This document shows positions 47,420-57,707 of a DNA stretch of 64,000 nt, piece after piece. Numbering within the stretch: the stretch's first letter is position 1; each line of letters opens with the position of its first letter. The stretch covers positions 4,712,001 to 4,776,000 of the forward strand of contig NZ_CP037993.1 of NCBI RefSeq assembly GCF_004367745.1. Reading direction: 5' to 3'. Source of the stretch: Herbaspirillum huttiense (lineage in GTDB: Bacteria; Pseudomonadota; Gammaproteobacteria; Burkholderiales; Burkholderiaceae_D). The translations under genes and the position numbers were made by a program. The notes beneath the pieces are model-generated. The model saw nothing but the letters and a program-made list of their open reading frames with translations. It was not told where the DNA came from and searched no databases.

Positions 47420-48166
47420 TCAGGGCTTGATCGCTTCTTCCTTTTGCTCGCGGCCGCTGGAGCCACCATTGATCTGACTCTGGCGACGTTGCAGGTAGGC
47501 GTCGCGCACGAAGTCGTACTTGTCCAGCGCGGCATCTTCCAGCAGGGTCGAGGCATCCAGCAACTGGGCGCGGCGGTCGACGATGCGGACCACGGCACCG
47601 ACGTTGCGCCAGCGGGTCGGACGCTTGTAGGTCCACAGGTCGCCGTACAGGTCCACCGGCATGCCGGCAGTGTCACGCAGCGTGGACGGGCCGAAGAACG
47701 GCAGCACCACGTACGGGCCGGAGCCGACGCCCCACTTGCCCAGGGTCTGGCCGAAATCGGACTTCTCGCGCGGCAGGCGGGCTTCGGTCGCCACGTCCAG
47801 CACGCCACCCAGACCGAAGGTGGTGTTGATGGCCACACGCATGAAGGTCGAGACGCCCTGCTCGATACGGCCCTGCAGCAGCTGGTTGATGGACGACCAG
47901 ACATCGCCGATGTTGCCGAAGAAGTTGCCCACGCCATGCTGGATCGGGGTCGGTACCACGGTGTCATAGGCTTGCGCGGCGGGCTTCAGGGCCACCTTGT
48001 CGACCGTGTCGTTGAAGCTGAACATGGTGCGGTTGAAGCCTTCCAGCGGATCGTTCGGATTGTTGCTGGTGCTGGCGCAGCCGGTCAGGGCGGCGGCCGC
48101 CAGGGTCAGGGCGCCGAGACGGCCTGCGTAGACGGTGCTGATGGTTTTTTTATTCATTTGATTCAT
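47420..48166 (-). CDS. mlaA: MlaA (VacJ), outer-membrane lipoprotein
   Basis: 248 residues. The lipoprotein signal ends AALTGC with Cys near residue 30. The MlaA core shows DPLEGFNRTMFSFNDTVDK, GVGNFFGNIGDVWSSINQLL and GPYVVLPFFGPSTLRDT. It removes mislocalised phospholipid from the outer leaflet. Unlike in E. coli it is inside the mla operon. Its start overlaps the mlaD stop by 4 bp. Confidence 0.95.
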   Translation of the reverse strand: MNQMNKKTISTVYAGRLGALTLAAAALTGCASTSNNPNDPLEGFNRTMFSFNDTVDKVALKPAAQAYDTVVPTPIQHGVGNFFGNIGDVWSSINQLLQGRIEQGVSTFMRVAINTTFGLGGVLDVATEARLPREKSDFGQTLGKWGVGSGPYVVLPFFGPSTLRDTAGMPVDLYGDLWTYKRPTRWRNVGAVVRIVDRRAQLLDASTLLEDAALDKYDFVRDAYLQRRQSQINGGSSGREQKEEAIKP

Positions 48167-48639
48167 TTGGAATCATCCTTTCCCTCTGCCGCCTTGCTGT
48201 ACAGGAATTGACCGATGAGGTTTTCCAGAACGATGGCGGATTGTGTCATCTTAATCGTATCGCCCGCGGCCAGGTTAGCAGTATCGCCGCCTGGCTCGAT
48301 GCCGATGTATTGTTCACCCAACAGACCCGAGGTCAGGATCTTGGCCGAGCTGTCCTTGGGGAATTTGTAGCTTTCGTTCATATTCAGCGTGACCACGGCG
48401 CGGAAGGTCTGGTCATCGAAGCGGATCGAATCCACCCGGCCCACGACCACACCGGCGCTCTTGACCGCCGCACGCGACTTCAGGCCGCCAATGTTGTCAA
48501 AATTGGCCTTGAGGGCATAGGTCTTCTGGCCGAAGGACATCGAGCTCATGTTGCCGACCTTGAGCGCCAGGAACGCCAGCGCGGCCACACCGGCCAGCAC
48601 GAAGATTCCTACCCAGGCATCCAGAGATTTACGTTGCAT
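48163..48639 (-). CDS. mlaD: MlaD, MCE-domain subunit
   Basis: 158 residues from the ATG at 48639, with AAAGGG upstream. An N-terminal membrane anchor (WVGIFVLAGVAALAFLALKV) precedes one MCE domain with FDNIGGLKSRAAVKSAGVVVG and LTSGLLGEQYIGIEPGG. MlaD hexamers form the periplasmic ring of the transporter. It lies between mlaE and mlaA. Confidence 0.95.
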   Translation of the reverse strand: MQRKSLDAWVGIFVLAGVAALAFLALKVGNMSSMSFGQKTYALKANFDNIGGLKSRAAVKSAGVVVGRVDSIRFDDQTFRAVVTLNMNESYKFPKDSSAKILTSGLLGEQYIGIEPGGDTANLAAGDTIKMTQSAIVLENLIGQFLYSKAAEGKDDSK

Positions 48640-48712
48640 ATTGAACCCTTTTTCTACCCTTTTATTCACATCATTGCGCCCCGACCGGGCGCTTGTCCAA
48701 GCACTGCGGCAC

Positions 48713-49492
48713 TCAGCTGAACATCAGTGCAGTCAGCAGGAAATCCAGGCCCAGCACGGTCAGCGAGGCGATCACCACGGTCCGGGTGGTGGCCCGGGCC
48801 ACGCCTTCGGGGGTTGGCTGCGCCTCATAGCCCTGGAACAGCGCCACGAAGGTGACGGCGATACCGAAGACGATGCTCTTCAACACGCCATTGGCGATGT
48901 CATTCCACACATCCACGCCGCCCTGCATCTGCGACCAGAAGGCGCCTTCATCCACGCCGATCAGCAGCACGCCGACCACATAGCCGCCCAGCACGCCGAC
49001 GGCGCTGAAGATGGCCGCCAGCACCGGCATGGCGATCACGCCAGCCCAGAAGCGCGGGGCCACCACGCGTTGCAGCGGGTTCACGGCCATCATTTCCATG
49101 GCAGAAAGTTGCTCGCCGGCCTTCATCAGTCCGATCTCGGCGGTCAGCGAGGTCCCGGCGCGGCCGGCAAACAGCAGGGCCGTCACGACCGGCCCCAGTT
49201 CACGGGTCAGCGACAAGGCTACCAACAGACCGAGCGCCTGTTCCGAACCATACTTGTTGAGCGTGTAATAGCCCTGCAGCCCCAGCACGAAGCCCACGAA
49301 CAGGCCCGACACGGTGATGATCACCAGCGAGTAGTTGCCGATGAAGTGGATCTGGTCGGTGATCAGGCGCGGGCGGCGCAGCAGGCCCAGGGAGGCGCCC
49401 AGCATATTGATGAACATGCGTCCGGCAAAGCCGACCCCGACCACGAATTCGCGCACGCTGCGGCCGAGGCCGCTGACGAAACCGGCGATCAT
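48713..49492 (-). CDS. mlaE: MlaE, phospholipid ABC transporter permease
   Basis: 259 residues with five or six membrane segments. Family blocks are LTRELGPVVTALLFAGRAGT followed by SLTAEIGLMKAGEQLSAMEM, then PRFWAGVIAMPVLAAIFSAVG. It starts within the last codons of mlaF (4-bp overlap). Confidence 0.96.
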   Translation of the reverse strand: MIAGFVSGLGRSVREFVVGVGFAGRMFINMLGASLGLLRRPRLITDQIHFIGNYSLVIITVSGLFVGFVLGLQGYYTLNKYGSEQALGLLVALSLTRELGPVVTALLFAGRAGTSLTAEIGLMKAGEQLSAMEMMAVNPLQRVVAPRFWAGVIAMPVLAAIFSAVGVLGGYVVGVLLIGVDEGAFWSQMQGGVDVWNDIANGVLKSIVFGIAVTFVALFQGYEAQPTPEGVARATTRTVVIASLTVLGLDFLLTALMFS

Positions 49493-50334
49493 GCGGCATC
49501 TCCCAGGCCCAGGTCCTCGGCCAGCGATTTGCCGGGATAGTGGAAGGGCACCGGGCCATCCGCCTGGGCGTGGACAAATTGTTTCACATAGGGATCGGTG
49601 GATTCACGCATTTCTTGCGGTGTCCCCTGCGCCACGATCTTGCCGGCCGACAGGAAATACACATAGTCGGCAATGGCGAAGGATTCATTGACGTCGTGCG
49701 ACACCAGGATCGAGGTCGAGCCCAGGGCATCGTTGAGCCGGCGAATCAGATTGGCGGTCACGCCCATGGAAATCGGATCGAGCCCGGCGAAGGGTTCGTC
49801 ATACATGATCAGCGCCGGATCAAGCGCGATGGCCCGTGCCAGCGCCACCCGGCGCGCCATGCCGCCGGAGATCTCGGCGGGCTTGAGCGAGGCGGCATTG
49901 CGCAGGCCCACGGCGTTGAGCTTCATAAGCACCAGGTCGCGGATGAGCGTTTCATCCAGATCGGTATGCTCGCGCAGCGGGAAGGCCACGTTGTCGAACA
50001 CCGTCATGTCGGTAAAGAGCGCGCCGTTCTGGAACAGCATGCCCATTTTGCGACGCAACACGTAGAGTTGTTTAGTCGCCAGCGACGGCACGTTCTCGCC
50101 ATCGACTTCCACCCTGCCTTCCTGCGGCTGCAGCTGCCCGCCGATCAGGCGCAGGATGGTGGTCTTGCCGGATCCGGAACCGCCCATCACCGCCACCACC
50201 TTGCCACGCGGGAAGTCCATCTGCAGACCGGTCAGGATAGGCCGGTCGCCATAACGGAAGTGCAGATCGCGGATTTCGACGATATTAGTCAAAGCAGGCA
50301 AAGGGATTCGTTGAGGATTTGGGAAAACCGACAT
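49489..50334 (-). CDS. mlaF: MlaF, phospholipid ABC transporter ATPase
   Basis: 281 residues from the ATG at 50334. The start is uncertain: a TTG 30 nt upstream is possible, and neither has a strong ribosome site. Walker A MGGSGSGKTTILRLIGG, signature PAEISGGMARRVALARAI and Walker B LIMYDEPFAGLDPI are all intact, as is the switch His in LVSHDVNE. It is the first gene of the mla block and of the long leftward series. Confidence 0.94.
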   Translation of the reverse strand: MSVFPNPQRIPLPALTNIVEIRDLHFRYGDRPILTGLQMDFPRGKVVAVMGGSGSGKTTILRLIGGQLQPQEGRVEVDGENVPSLATKQLYVLRRKMGMLFQNGALFTDMTVFDNVAFPLREHTDLDETLIRDLVLMKLNAVGLRNAASLKPAEISGGMARRVALARAIALDPALIMYDEPFAGLDPISMGVTANLIRRLNDALGSTSILVSHDVNESFAIADYVYFLSAGKIVAQGTPQEMRESTDPYVKQFVHAQADGPVPFHYPGKSLAEDLGLGDAA

Positions 50335-50702
50335 TGTAGAGCAAATTTTACAAATCGCTTTCAAGAAGGCAATACAGCCTGTAAATGGCTGGAGCCGAAA
50401 AGCCCCGTTCTTTACAAGTTACAGGTATGTTCACTACAAATAGCTACAATTTCCGCCAACCAACTAGATGACGATTGAGTCATTTAAATATTGCATCGGC
50501 AAAAAATTTCTCATTGCGTGGTGCGTCTGCAACGAAATGGTGCAATGCAGACAATTTTCCGAGACGCGAATCAAGGCTCGCATGTTACCAGTGATGGGGA
50601 GATACCACAGCGCGGGGTTGCGGAAGGATGCTGCATCGCAAAGCTGGGGCTTGGGGCGTGCGGCTTGCTACAATGTCGGTTTTGCTTTCGGAAGAATCTG
50701 TC
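50335..50702. promoter_or_regulatory. Divergent mlaF-ychF promoter region
   Basis: 368 bp with no gene and an AT-rich centre (50340-50520). It contains several short TACAA repeats (for example near 50349, 50415, 50436 and 50444). It must carry the promoter for the long mla-led leftward series and that of ychF, but I could not place either with confidence. Confidence 0.5.
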
Positions 50703-51794
50703 ATGAGCCTCAAATGCGGCATCGTGGGTCTGCCCAACGTCGGTAAGTCCACTCTTTTCAACGCGCTGACCAAGGCGGGCATCGCCGCCGAGAACTATCC
50801 GTTCTGCACCATCGAGCCCAACGTCGGCATCGTGGAAGTGCCCGATCCGCGTCTGAAGGCGCTGGCCGAGATCGTCAAGCCCGAGCGCATCCTGCCGGCG
50901 ACGGTGGAATTCGTGGACATCGCCGGCCTGGTGGCGGGTGCCTCCAAGGGTGAAGGTTTGGGCAACCAGTTCCTGTCGCACATCCGCGAGACGGACGCCA
51001 TCGTCAACGTGGTGCGTTGTTTCGAAGATCCGAACGTGATCCACGTGGCCGGCCGCGTGAGCCCGCTGGACGACATCGCCGTGATCCAGACCGAACTGGC
51101 GCTGGCCGACATGGGCACCGTCGAGAAGGCCATCCATCGCGAGCAGAAGAAGGCCCGTTCCGGCGACAAGGATGCCGCCAAGCTGGTGGCGCTGCTGGAG
51201 CGCATCATGCCGGCGCTGGACGAAGCCAAGCCGGTGCGCGCGCTGGGCCTGGATGCCGAAGAGATGCTGCTGATCAAGCCGCTGTGCCTGATCACGGCCA
51301 AGCCGGCGATGTACGTGGCCAACGTCTCCGACAGCGGTTTCACCGACAACCCGCTGCTGGATCAGCTGACTGCCTACGCGCAGGAACAGAACGCGCCCAT
51401 CGTGGCCATCTGCGCGGCCATCGAAGCCGAGATCGCCGACCTGGACGACGCCGACAAGGCAGATTTCCTGGCCGACATGGGCATGGAAGAGCCGGGCCTG
51501 GATCGCCTGATCCGCGCGGCCTTCAAGCTCCTGGGCCTGCAGACTTACTTCACCGCTGGCGTCAAGGAAGTGCGCGCCTGGACGGTGCCGGTGGGTGCGA
51601 CCGGCCCGCAGGCGGCCGGCGTGATCCACACCGACTTTGAACGCGGCTTCATTCGTGCGCAGACCATTGCCTTTGAGGACTTCATTGCCTTCAAGGGTGA
51701 GGCCGGTGCCAAGGAAGCGGGCAAGATGCGCGCGGAAGGCAAGGAGTATGTGGTCAAGGATGGGGATGTGATGAATTTCTTGTTCAACGTGTGA
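50703..51794 (+). CDS. ychF: YchF (OLA1-type) P-loop ATPase
   Basis: 363 residues, the exact family length, from the ATG at 50703 after GGAAG. G-motifs: [16 protein letters not shown] (Walker A), [19 protein letters not shown] (G3) and NVSD (altered G4, which gives ATP rather than GTP preference in this family). The C-terminal TGS domain includes [13 protein letters not shown] and [15 protein letters not shown]. It binds ribosomes and is a stress-related regulator. It is monocistronic, with a terminator at 51827-51856. Confidence 0.97.
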   Translation: MSLKCGIVGLPNVGKSTLFNALTKAGIAAENYPFCTIEPNVGIVEVPDPRLKALAEIVKPERILPATVEFVDIAGLVAGASKGEGLGNQFLSHIRETDAIVNVVRCFEDPNVIHVAGRVSPLDDIAVIQTELALADMGTVEKAIHREQKKARSGDKDAAKLVALLERIMPALDEAKPVRALGLDAEEMLLIKPLCLITAKPAMYVANVSDSGFTDNPLLDQLTAYAQEQNAPIVAICAAIEAEIADLDDADKADFLADMGMEEPGLDRLIRAAFKLLGLQTYFTAGVKEVRAWTVPVGATGPQAAGVIHTDFERGFIRAQTIAFEDFIAFKGEAGAKEAGKMRAEGKEYVVKDGDVMNFLFNV

Positions 51795-51826
51795 CGCCTT
51801 CCTGATCGACGCGAGTCGACCTCAAT

Positions 51827-51856
51827 AAAAACCCCGAATTGTTTCGGGGTTTTTTA
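51827..51856 (+). terminator. Terminator of ychF
   Basis: An 8-bp stem (ACCCCGAA / TTCGGGGT) with a TTGT loop is followed by TTTTTT. A-rich sequence before it (AATAAAAA) lets it also work leftward. Confidence 0.9.
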
Positions 51857-51951
51857 TTAACAGCCGCCCTGCAACTTGATTCAATGTCGTACCAACATGT
51901 AGCACTTCCACTTGAAACGACAATTTCGCCAATGAATGCTGGCCTACGAGC

Positions 51952-52119
51952 ATGACCAAGAAATATCTCGGCAAAGCCTATGCGGCCATCCATGAAACCA
52001 TGGAAGCCCTGTATGACATCGGAGCCATCGACAAGCAGACCATGCGCGAATTCGACCACACCTGTCTAACGCCGATAATGCCGATGCCTCCGGCTCGCGA
52101 TCAGGATTCCAGCCACTGA
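51952..52119 (+). pseudogene. N-terminal stub of a HigA/XRE-type antitoxin
   Basis: A 55-residue frame reads MTKKYLGKAYAAIHETMEAL, then YDIGAIDKQTMREFDHTCL, then TPIMPMPP before a non-conserved end. This matches, by recognition, the conserved N-terminal region of HigA-like antitoxins that precedes their helix-turn-helix. The DNA-binding domain is missing: the frame runs out where the HTH should start. No HigB-type toxin frame is found upstream. It sits between the ychF terminator and a LysR gene and is most likely a decayed toxin-antitoxin remnant. Confidence 0.65.
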
Positions 52120-52155
52120 TTGGCAAGTGCGTCCGGGTGCCCGCCTTGCCGGCTC

Positions 52156-53073
52156 TTATCTCCTCCCACTACTCAACTGCGGCGTCAAAAACGACTGCCT
52201 GAAATACTCCCGCACCGCCTCCATGGCTGGCGTAAACGTCACCCCCTTGCGCCAGGCCAGCCCCACATTCATGGCCGGCACGTGATCCATCAGCAGCACC
52301 GTCTCGATCCGTAATCCCTCCAGCGACCAGGGCCGGTACACCAGGTCCGACAGAATCGCCACCCCCGACCCATTGGCCACCATGCTGCGCACCGCCTCGA
52401 TGGAACTGGTGCGCATGATGATGTTGGGCTTGCGTCCGCTTTGATTCCAGTAGCGCAGCGCGGTCTTGTCGGCCTCGTCCACCGTCAGCAGGATGAAGGG
52501 CTCATTGGCCACTTCGGACAAATTCACCACCGTGCGCTCGCCCAGCGCGTGCCGCGCCGGCAGCCACAGGCGGCGCACTGATCCGAACAAGGTCTCATAA
52601 GCAATCTCGCGGTGACGCAGATTGGATGTCAGCACCACCGCCATGTCGATCTCGCCCTCCACCAGGCTCTGCTCGATCTCCGCGCGCTCCTTCTCATGCA
52701 CGTGGATCTTGATGCCCGGATAGGACTGCGACAGCCGCTGCAGATGGTGCGGCAAAAAATATCCCAGCACCGTGTAACTGGCCGCCACCCGCAAACTGCC
52801 GCTGGCCGTGTTGTCCGGCAAGGGACTCTTCATCGCATCGTCCACGCTGCGCAGGATCGAATACGCATGGTTGAGGAAATGCCGCCCGCTGTCGGTGAGG
52901 ATCATCCCCTGCGGAGAACGGATGAACAGCGGTGCCCCCAGCAAAGCCTCCAGTTCCTGGATGGCACTGGTGACCGAGGATTGCGAAATGTGCAGATGGA
53001 TCGCCGCCTGCGAAATCTGCCCCACTTCCGCTGTGGCCACGAAATAACGGATCTGCCGGAGGGTGATGGCCAT
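52156..53073 (-). CDS. LysR-family regulator, likely of the pxp operon
   Basis: 305 residues. The N-terminal winged helix reads MAITLRQIRYFVATAEVGQ then ISQAAIHLHISQSSVTSAIQ. The C-terminal effector domain (about 90-295) is periplasmic-binding-protein-like. It is divergent from pxpA with a 129-bp spacer that holds a LysR-type palindrome. It probably activates the operon in response to its substrate; the effector identity is unknown. Confidence 0.93.
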   Translation of the reverse strand: MAITLRQIRYFVATAEVGQISQAAIHLHISQSSVTSAIQELEALLGAPLFIRSPQGMILTDSGRHFLNHAYSILRSVDDAMKSPLPDNTASGSLRVAASYTVLGYFLPHHLQRLSQSYPGIKIHVHEKERAEIEQSLVEGEIDMAVVLTSNLRHREIAYETLFGSVRRLWLPARHALGERTVVNLSEVANEPFILLTVDEADKTALRYWNQSGRKPNIIMRTSSIEAVRSMVANGSGVAILSDLVYRPWSLEGLRIETVLLMDHVPAMNVGLAWRKGVTFTPAMEAVREYFRQSFLTPQLSSGRR

Positions 53074-53093
53074 GTTTGACTCCCTTCATAAGC

Positions 53094-53110
53094 TATCGGA
53101 TTTTTCGATA
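53094..53110. promoter_or_regulatory. Putative LysR operator
   Basis: TATCG-N7-CGATA, a perfect interrupted palindrome that satisfies the T-N11-A rule. It is in the spacer between the LysR gene and pxpA, 21 bp from the regulator start, where autoregulatory sites of this family normally lie. Confidence 0.55.
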
Positions 53111-53202
53111 TCAAGCCCTCTGATAATACATCTGTCCAATACCGTTGACGATTTCTATACTCGGTTTCATGTGCTGATTCCGACAGCACCGGAGACCACC
53201 AG

Positions 53203-53961
53203 ATGAAGACAATCGACCTGAATTCGGACATGGGCGAAGGCTTCGGCCCCTGGACCATCGGCGATGGCGTCGATGCGGCCATCATGCCCCTGATCAGTTC
53301 AGCCAACATCGCCACCGGCTTTCACGCGGGCGATCCCAACACCATGCGGCGCACGGTGGAACAGGCCCGGCAACACGGCGTTGCCATCGGCGCACATCCC
53401 GGCTTTCGCGACCTGGTCGGCTTCGGCCGCCGCCATCTCAACGCGCCGGCCATCGAACTGGTCAACGACATGCTCTACCAGCTCGGTGCCCTGCGCGAGT
53501 TCGCCCGCCTCAACGGCATGACCCTGCAGCACATCAAGCCGCACGGCGCGCTCTACATGCACCTGGCCCGCGATGAAGAAGCCGCCCGCGTCTTCGTGCA
53601 GACGCTGCGCCAGCTGGACCCGAACTTGCTTCTCTTCTGCATGCACGGCTCGGCGGTCTGGCGCGTGGCGCAGGAACTGCAGCAGGCGGTGGTCTGCGAG
53701 TTCTATGCCGACCGCGATTACGACAACAGCGGCTCCATCGTCTTCACTCGCCGCGTCGGTGCGCTCGATCCGGCCCAGGTCGCAGCCAAGGTGCTGCGGG
53801 CGTGTCGCGAAGGCGTGGTGCGTACGGTAGAAGGACGCGACATCCCCATCGCCTTCGACTCCGTCTGCATCCACAGCGATACTCCCGGTGCACTGGCGCT
53901 GGTGCAGGCCACGCGCAAGAGCCTGGACGCGGCCGACATCGCCATTGCCGCGCCGCGCTGA
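53203..53961 (+). CDS. pxpA: PxpA (LamB/YcsF family), 5-oxoprolinase subunit A
   Basis: 252 residues. The opening [20 protein letters not shown] is diagnostic, followed by [29 protein letters not shown] and [12 protein letters not shown]. In E. coli PxpA acts with PxpB and PxpC as an ATP-dependent 5-oxoprolinase. GGAGACCACCAG precedes the ATG. It is the first gene of a six-gene operon that also encodes a biotin carboxylase and BCCP. Confidence 0.95.
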   Translation: MKTIDLNSDMGEGFGPWTIGDGVDAAIMPLISSANIATGFHAGDPNTMRRTVEQARQHGVAIGAHPGFRDLVGFGRRHLNAPAIELVNDMLYQLGALREFARLNGMTLQHIKPHGALYMHLARDEEAARVFVQTLRQLDPNLLLFCMHGSAVWRVAQELQQAVVCEFYADRDYDNSGSIVFTRRVGALDPAQVAAKVLRACREGVVRTVEGRDIPIAFDSVCIHSDTPGALALVQATRKSLDAADIAIAAPR

Positions 53962-53991
53962 TCCCCCCATTCGTTACGAAGGAGAAAAGTC

Positions 53992-54240
53992 ATGGCAGTC
54001 CACGAAGTGCACTCCCCGTTGCCCGGCACCTTCTATCGCCGGTCCAGCCCCGATGCCCCACCCTATGCAGAGGCAGGCGACGTCATCGAAGCCGGCCGCG
54101 TGATCGGCCTGATCGAAGTGATGAAACAATTTACGGAATTGCAGGCCGAGCACGGCGGCAAGCTGCTGGCCTTCCACGTCGGCAACGGCGACCCGGTCGA
54201 ACCCGGCCAGCTGGTCGCCGTGATCGAGACCGCAGACTGA
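53992..54240 (+). CDS. Stand-alone biotinyl (BCCP) domain protein
   Basis: 82 residues, only a biotinyl domain, about half the length of a housekeeping AccB. The biotinylation site is IEVMKQF, with the acceptor lysine near residue 45. GTFYRRSSPDAPPYAEAGD and GNGDPVEPGQLVAVIE are the flanking strands. AAGGAG lies before the ATG. With the downstream biotin carboxylase it forms a carboxyl-carrier pair dedicated to this operon rather than to fatty-acid synthesis (inference from context). Confidence 0.93.
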   Translation: MAVHEVHSPLPGTFYRRSSPDAPPYAEAGDVIEAGRVIGLIEVMKQFTELQAEHGGKLLAFHVGNGDPVEPGQLVAVIETAD

Positions 54241-54250
54241 GGCCGGCATC

Positions 54251-55639
<1,389 letters not shown>

Positions 55640-55640
55640 G

Positions 55641-56540
55641 ATGAACCGCACACAAGCCTCACCGGCCACGCCCATCCGCTACAGCATTGCAGGTGACGAA
55701 CACCTCTTTGCGGAAGTATCGGAGTCGATGTCACTGGAAGCCTTCTTCCGCGCCATGGCCATCACGCGCGCAGTGGAACGGCTGGCATTGCCCGGCGTAC
55801 TCGATGTCTGCCTGGCCAATGCCTCCTTCCAGATCCGCTTCGATCCCGACCTGATCCATCCGCTGTCCCTGCTGGAACAGGTCAAGGCGCTGGAAAGCAG
55901 CACCACGGCCGAGCGCCGCATCGACACGCGCATCATCGAAGTTCCGGTGCTGTATGACGATCCCTGGACCAATGAAACCCAGGCGCGCTTCCGCGACCGC
56001 CACCAGGATCCCGCCTCCACCGACCTGCAATACGCAGCGCGCATCAATGGCTACGAGGAAGTGCAAGCCTTCGTCGCAGCCCACAGTGGCACGCCGTGGT
56101 TCGTCTCCATGGTCGGCTTCGTGGCCGGCCTTCCCTTCATGTACCAGATGGTCGAACAGGACCGGCAACTGCAAGTACCCAAGTACCTGCGTCCGCGCAC
56201 CGACACGCCGAAGCTGACACTGGGACACGGCGGCTGCTTCGGGTGCATCTACTCGGTACGCGGTGCGGGCGGTTACCAGATGTTCGGCGTCACGCCTGCG
56301 CCAATCTACGATCCGCAACAGGGCCTGCCCTACCTGCAGGAATCGATGGTGTTCTTCCGCGCTGGCGACATCGTGCAATTCAAGGCCATCGATCGCAGCG
56401 CGTATGACGCCGCCATCGCGGCCGTCGATGCCGGTCGTTTCGACCTGCGCATCCGCCCGGCGCGTTTTGATCTCGATGCCTTCCAGGCCGATCCCCAGGC
56501 CTGCATCCATGCTCTCAAGGAGGCCCTCCATGACGATTAA
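55641..56540 (+). CDS. pxpB: PxpB-like (KipI/AHS1) subunit, divergent subfamily
   Basis: 299 residues, about 80 more than E. coli PxpB; the extra length is mostly N-terminal and in the middle. It matches the family at SMVGFVAGLPFMYQM and GGYQMFGVTPAPIYDP. The usual P-A-G-S-V-G loop is replaced by LGHGGCFGCIYSV, which carries two cysteines. AHS1 domains are carboxyltransferase half-domains in urea carboxylase. GAGGAGG precedes the ATG. It overlaps pxpC by 11 bp. Confidence 0.85.
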   Translation: MNRTQASPATPIRYSIAGDEHLFAEVSESMSLEAFFRAMAITRAVERLALPGVLDVCLANASFQIRFDPDLIHPLSLLEQVKALESSTTAERRIDTRIIEVPVLYDDPWTNETQARFRDRHQDPASTDLQYAARINGYEEVQAFVAAHSGTPWFVSMVGFVAGLPFMYQMVEQDRQLQVPKYLRPRTDTPKLTLGHGGCFGCIYSVRGAGGYQMFGVTPAPIYDPQQGLPYLQESMVFFRAGDIVQFKAIDRSAYDAAIAAVDAGRFDLRIRPARFDLDAFQADPQACIHALKEALHDD

Positions 56541-57507
56541 GGTGAAACAGCCCGGCCTGGCGACCTCGGTGCAGGATGGTGGCCGGGAAGGCTACTACCA
56601 TCTCGGCATCCCGCCCTCTGGGGCGCTGGACCAGTACGCCCTGCGCAGCGCCAACCTGCTGGTCGGCAACCACGCCACCACCTCCGCGCTGGAGTGCAGC
56701 CTGCTCGGACCGCAACTGGAATTCCGGTCTGACGCCCTGGTCGCCGTGACCGGAGCGCGCATGCAGCCGCGTGTGGATGGCAGCGAACGCCCGCTCGATA
56801 CCGCCTTCATGGTGCGCAGCGGCCAGGTCCTGAGCTTCGATTATCCGAAAGCGGGCGCACGCAGCTATCTCGCCATCGCCGGCGGCATCGATGTGCCGGT
56901 GGTGCTGGAAAGCCGTTCCACCTATGCGCTGGGTGCGCTGGGCGGGTGGCAGGGACGCAAGCTGGCCAAGGAGGATGAACTGCCGCTTGGCCGGGCCTCG
57001 CCGAAGGCGGTCGAGGGGCGTGCCCTGCCGCTGTCACTGGTGCCGGTCTTCGATCGCGAAGCCACGCTGCGCGTGGTGCCGGGGCTGTATATACATCGTC
57101 TCACCGAGGAAGCCGTGGAGCGCTTCTTTGCCGATACCTGGACCGTCGGCTCGGAAGCGGACCGTATCGGCTACCGCTTCAAGGGCGGCCAGGCGATGCA
57201 GTTCAAGCCACGCGACCAGCCCTTCGGCGCCGGCTCGGATCCCTCCAACATCGTCGATGCCTGCTATCCCATCGGCTCGATCCAGATCCCCGGGGGCCTG
57301 GAACCCATCGTCCTGTTGCGGGATGCAGTCTCCGGCGGCGGCTACGCCACCATCGGCACGGTCATCAGCGCCGACCTCGACCTGATCGGGCAATTGCAGC
57401 CCAACCACAAGGCGCAGTTCGTGCGGGTGACGCTGGAGCAGGCCCTGGAGGCCCGCCGCCAGTACCAGCAGCGCTTCCAGCGCCTGAGCAGCCTGCTGGG
57501 CAGCTGA
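56530..57507 (+). CDS. pxpC: PxpC-like (KipA/AHS2) subunit
   Basis: 325 residues from the ATG at 56530. The AHS2/KipA features are VKQPGLATSVQDGGREGYYH, GIPPSGALDQYALRSANLLV, RVVPGLYIHRLTEEA, DRIGYRFKG and GGLEPIVLLRDAVSGGGYAT. The usual L-P-G-P-Q is altered to VPGLY. It pairs with PxpB and corresponds to the other half of the carboxyltransferase-like module of urea carboxylase. Confidence 0.9.
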   Translation: MTIKVKQPGLATSVQDGGREGYYHLGIPPSGALDQYALRSANLLVGNHATTSALECSLLGPQLEFRSDALVAVTGARMQPRVDGSERPLDTAFMVRSGQVLSFDYPKAGARSYLAIAGGIDVPVVLESRSTYALGALGGWQGRKLAKEDELPLGRASPKAVEGRALPLSLVPVFDREATLRVVPGLYIHRLTEEAVERFFADTWTVGSEADRIGYRFKGGQAMQFKPRDQPFGAGSDPSNIVDACYPIGSIQIPGGLEPIVLLRDAVSGGGYATIGTVISADLDLIGQLQPNHKAQFVRVTLEQALEARRQYQQRFQRLSSLLGS

Positions 57508-57707
57508 CACTTCCGCGCAGGTCACACCGCGTTTGACGCTTGTCCCCAGGCCAGTCCGCACAGGCGGCTGCCCTGGGGCCGGGCCCGCCTTTGCCTTCGT
57601 CTTCGTACTCGCAGTACGCAGCAACTTGCAGCAACTTGTTGGAACGTCCTTCTTGCCTCTCATCCGCCTCATTGAATCATTGCTTCAACGTCTCTGGAGA
57701 AACTGAC

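Noticed and set aside
50510..50560. Inverted repeat CATTGC ... GCAATG upstream of ychF
   Set aside because: The arms are only 6 bp and about 24 bp apart, which can occur by chance. There is no supporting element.
51784..52059. A 91-codon minus-strand frame after ychF
   Set aside because: It runs through the ychF terminator and is antisense to the more protein-like antitoxin stub.
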